Below, one piece after another: positions 42,465 through 64,000 of a stretch of DNA of 64,000 nt (position 1 is the first letter of the stretch; each line of letters opens with the position of its first letter). Where the stretch lies: NCBI RefSeq assembly GCF_910596095.1, contig NC_056533.1, positions 27,842,162 through 27,906,161 of the forward strand. Direction: 5' to 3'. The stretch comes from Thunnus maccoyii. Its lineage: Eukaryota; Chordata; Actinopteri; Scombriformes; Scombridae. Under the pieces are notes generated by a model. The model was not told the origin of the DNA. It made no database searches and saw only the letters and a list, made by a program, of their open reading frames with translations. The position numbers and the translations under genes are program-made.

Positions 42465-44061
42465 CTTCTGATCAAAAAGGCTTGATCACTACAGCAGTTG
42501 GATCTAAGCATATTTGACTCCACAAAGTAAACATATCTGAACATACATTTTTTCCATGACACGATGCAGATAAGTCTCTCCTGTTTGTGCTTCTTTCTCA
42601 TGTCATGTTGCGAACAGACTGGTGTTACAGCTGCCACCATCTTCACTCGGGCGTTCTGCTCATACACAAACGCAGTCATCATCCTCCATCTGGCTTGTGC
42701 AGGTGTCCATCAAACAGCATATGGACAGCTAGAGAAACACAGTACAGAAGTAAAGAGATTATTAGCCACTGCTGCAAATATAAAGCAGACATTTGGTGTT
42801 TAGTTCAATCTGTCACTGATTTTTAAGGGTTTGGTTTGCAGAGCAGTGTGTTGAACTCTTCACATTGTGTGCAAATAAGTTATCAGATATAAAATACAAT
42901 GATTATTCGAAAATCAAAATGATCCACAGTTCTAGCACAATGCATTTTGTTACTACAACGTTACTTTAATGCTACTTTATTAGCCACCTCTGCAAACTTC
43001 GTTAACACATTATCGACTACCTTAATGCAATCAGGTAAACCATATAAACTAATAACAAGGCTCACAGATGTCTCATTGAACGCCTTGAAGTCATGAAGTT
43101 GGGACATTTACCATCATTGACGTATGTTTAATAGTTTTTAGACAACATCGGTGGTCTGAAGCAGAGAGGAATGCGATATATCAGGTTTAGGATACACTTG
43201 TAAGTAGATAAATTCAGTGTAGGAAGGACGCTCAACCTCCACTTCTCACCGGTCTAGTCAACCCTGTAGATCCCCTAATACAGCTTCTCACCAGTGTCAT
43301 TGATGAGAGAGTTATTAATATTATTAAAACTAGATTAGATATTTAATCGCCTTCAGTCAAACAACGCCCAGGATCAGTTTAAAATGGCAGGACCTTAGGT
43401 TCTGACTCCCGTTTAATTCCCATTAGCTCACATTGCATGAACGTACAGCATTTCGCAGGCTGTTTTTTAAGGATGAAACTTGAGCGTTTAGAGACTAATG
43501 GTGTAATGATTATTGTGTGGTTCTTGTATCAACACCGTCAGATTGTTATTGTGACCTTTATTTAAAGCTGCATTGTAAAATTGCGTATTTACAAGTCAGT
43601 TAGCTGTAAAACTCAAGTTAGCATTAGCTAGCGAGCTAACGAGCGCATGGTAGCTAGGAGGCATTTCCGGTGCCATGTTAACGTTAAATTTTAGTTATTA
43701 GCCGTTAGTGTACGTTACCTTCCCCCAGACCAAAAACCTCTCTCATAATCCTCCCAACATCAGCTTTTTTTCATTCCTATGTATTTATCTATTCCGCTAA
43801 CGTTATAAATGTGAATAAAGTTGGTATTTCAGTCAGTTACAAGATGACACTAATTTACACGTTTCAACCAACTGATATTAAATAAACGTTAGCCGTTATT
43901 GTCATTCAGTTAACCGTTACTTTGTTTCTACGTGCGCGAGACGTAACAAACTTACAAGTCATGTTGGTGAAGAAGACAGTCGAGCCGCAGAGGGTTTGAC
44001 TCTCCATTCCTCCGATCTCCTTTAAGAGGGCACGGTGAAAGGACCGAAGAGACCGTCGCTT

Positions 44062-44080
44062 CCAGATTAAATAGGTTACC
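44062..44080 (-). promoter_or_regulatory. TATA-like box and pyrimidine start of the snoRNA host
   Basis: Minus-strand TATTTAATCTGG precedes GGTCTCTTCGGTCCTTTC. Distance and the C-plus-pyrimidine start suit a TOP promoter, the class used by TPT1 and most snoRNA host genes. The exact start base is inferred. Confidence 0.5.
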
Positions 44081-44120
44081 ACTTATGGCTCATTTTCGCC
44101 CCCCTGAGGACGAAGAGAGG

Positions 44121-44155
<35 letters not shown>

Positions 44156-45395
44156 TGTCGTCCTCTGGTGTTCACAGTTGGAGTTGGGATTCACAAATTT
44201 TCGGTGGATTAATGTTAACTTGTTTCTTCATACTGTAAATTAGCGATATTAATTAGCCTACCTGAATTCAGCTTATTTTTTCCATATGGTTTCCGTGCAA
44301 AAAACGTATTGGTTTGTAGCTTAGGTAGTATATATTTTTTTCTAAACAATGTTTTTTCGAAAGTGTGATTTTCTTTTATCAACAGAAAAATCTTTTGGAG
44401 ATGGAAAATGAATGGAGTTTTTAGTTTTAGTATGTTGATGAATATGTGCAAATCTGAATAGCTAGCTCTTTGTTTCAGTCAGTTTGATGCAGGAATATTA
44501 ATCCTCATCCTACCAATAAACATACAAGGACTACCAAGAAGAATAAACTACTGTGAGAAACAACCATCAAAGCAAAATATTAGATTATTTCTTCTCAAAA
44601 CATTATTAGTTATGTGATTAATGTCACCTGAAAAAAACTGATTATCATTATTATTTCAGGAAAGTTAGTTAATTTGCATATTGTGTAAAACGAAACTATA
44701 TCGTTTTACTTAATACAAATTGCAGCTTTTACCCCAAGTACAATCTTTCCACAAAGCCTTCAGAATGACTGACAGAGTGTCCCCGATACTGTGTGATACT
44801 TTAAATTAGGACCCATGGCAAACATGAACTCAATAATTAGTTCCATTTATTAAAACTGCATAGGCAGAATTGAGTTCTTTTGACTGGGGTCCCCGAGGAC
44901 CCCAATACATTGGTATTTTTAAGAAGCACTAATTAAAGCAGTAACAGATAAAAAATGATATGAAGTCATTAGGAACAAATTGATTGACAAAGTCATGAAA
45001 AATTGGAATGATCAATGAATAAATCACCTGTGAGATATGACAAAAAGTAAACCTGTGGGGTCTGTGGGGACCACAATCGGTAGGATTAAGATTAAATAGG
45101 CCTATGTTGCAATCCATTTCAGCCAACCTTGTGCAGGATAAGGTAAAGTGGAGGGATCGACACAACTTCATAAGGATATGTACAATATCTCCATGTTATT
45201 GTTGTTGTTATTATTATTATTATTATTATTAGGCTATTACTATTATTTGTATTGTGGCATTGTAGCAGTAGCAGGGTCATACAAAAATGGAAATTAAAAT
45301 GAAAAATAGCGCATACTGTGAGTTAAAAGAAAATTACATTAAAATAAAAGATTCAAACATCAAATTTGGAGCATAAGGCGAGCACGCATGTGCAC
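44081..45395. other. snoRNA host-TANC1 head-to-head spacer
   Basis: Contains a T run (44125-44151), AT-rich sequence, a small GGGGTCC/GGACCCC inverted word pair near 44886-44905, and an (ATT)n run at 45198-45232. No gene was recognised. Confidence 0.5.
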
Positions 45396-45553
45396 AACGC
45401 GCGCACCCGACCCCTCTTCCATCAGTCTGTGAGTTGACAGAGGAGGTGCAGCACTTCTTAATTGGACTGCGCGAGTGTAAATTGTCCCCCATCAGCCTCT
45501 TGTGGATTTATGTGAAGACATGAAGACATCGAAGAAGAAGACTTAAGATAAGG
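45396..45553 (+). promoter_or_regulatory. tanc1: Probable TANC1 first non-coding exon and promoter
   Basis: CpG-containing sequence (CAACGCGCGCACCCGACC, then GGACTGCGCGAG) leads to a donor AAGATAAG|GTAAAA at 45552/45553. The next acceptor TCTTCCACAG at 45773 opens the exon that carries the TANC1 ATG. The transcription start is not fixed. Confidence 0.45.
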
Positions 45554-45807
45554 TAAAATTTTAGAAAGATAACATTTAAGGATGACAAATTTTTGAAGTA
45601 CGGCTACCCGTATTGTGAGCTAATAATGATGTAAAGACATTACTTATTATGGTCTCCAATTAAATCTGGTTCTCCAGCAGTAGAATTAAAAACTAACAGG
45701 GTGGGTAATGATGCTTAAAACAATTATATGTATTATCCTAATTCTTATGAACATTTGCTTAGTCTTCCACAGATAGTAAGCAGTGAAGTTACAGCCCCAG
45801 CTGCAGT

Positions 45808-64000
<18,193 letters not shown>

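Larger units (their letters stand above)
41300..44062 (-). ncRNA. Spliced 5'TOP-like snoRNA host gene at the TPT1 position
   Basis: A minus-strand transcript model. Promoter: TATTTAA (44067-44074 region) is followed about 22 bases on by the pyrimidine start CTCTTC, resembling a terminal oligopyrimidine start. Exon 1 ends at 43956 (ATGACTT|GTAAGT). A further exon begins after an acceptor at 42728 (end unclear), another is 42089-42185 (CCAG acceptor, CTG|GTGAGT donor), and the last starts at 41520 (TTGTAG acceptor) with ATTAAA/AATAAA signals near 41430 and 41320. Two H/ACA snoRNAs lie in the introns. No TPT1 protein exon was found and the exons hold only short open frames. Human TPT1 hosts SNORA31 and lies downstream of GTF2F2 on the opposite strand, so position and cargo agree. 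The transcript model is inferred; the snoRNAs are much surer than the exons. Confidence 0.65.

Noticed and set aside
42431-42682. 83-aa open frame over the snoRNA host
   Set aside because: Runs through snoRNA copy B and has no TPT1 or other similarity; it does not respect the host splice sites.
42587-42700. C/D-box snoRNA suggested by GATGATGA on the minus strand
   Set aside because: No CTGA D box or closing stem at a suitable distance.

Overview
The window is vertebrate genomic DNA, almost certainly from a percomorph teleost. Genes are split by short GT-AG introns, proteins are close to their human orthologues, and the non-coding sequence is filled with typical fish repeats (hAT-like MITEs, a TTAA-flanked MITE, CR1/L2-type LINE pieces, CA/GT microsatellites). 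No rRNA, tRNA, CRISPR or prokaryotic feature was seen, and no retrovirus, LTR or Polinton remnant was recognised. All exon models were read by eye from splice sites, reading phase and remembered human proteins; no alignment was run.

Layout. (1) 1-7484, minus: 5' two-thirds of RBM26 (12 exons, about 646 codons; the 3' end lies left of the window). (2) 10979-18340, minus: complete CYP27C1 (9 exons, 542 aa), a mitochondrial P450. (3) 21003-28120, minus: complete ERCC3/XPB (15 exons, 783 aa), the TFIIH translocase. (4) 29898-32924, plus: complete GPALPP1 (7 exons, 350 aa). (5) 34053-40217, plus: complete GTF2F2/RAP30 (9 exons, 270 aa, or 250 aa if a 60-nt cassette is skipped). (6) about 41300-44062, minus: a spliced, apparently non-coding 5'TOP-like gene carrying two intronic H/ACA snoRNAs of the SNORA31 type. 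(7) about 45400 to the right edge, plus: 5' part of TANC1 (one non-coding and 10 coding exons, about 646 codons; the rest lies to the right).

The most interesting locus is (6). Both snoRNAs fold as two hairpins with correctly spaced H and ACA/ATA boxes. Their 3' pocket matches the 28S rRNA stretch TTCAA-TG-AAGCGC; one copy also keeps the 5' pocket matching 18S TGCA-TT-TATCAG. These are the two targets known for SNORA31. In human, SNORA31 sits in an intron of TPT1, on the opposite strand just downstream of GTF2F2. Position and orientation agree here, but no TPT1 protein exon is visible. The locus looks like a TPT1 copy, perhaps a genome-duplication ohnologue, that lost its protein and survived as a snoRNA host while its snoRNA duplicated.

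Two of the protein genes (ERCC3, GTF2F2) belong to the general RNA polymerase II machinery, but nothing suggests co-regulation. The order joins genes that in human lie on chromosome 2 (CYP27C1, ERCC3, TANC1) with genes from chromosome 13 (RBM26, GPALPP1, GTF2F2, the TPT1 position).
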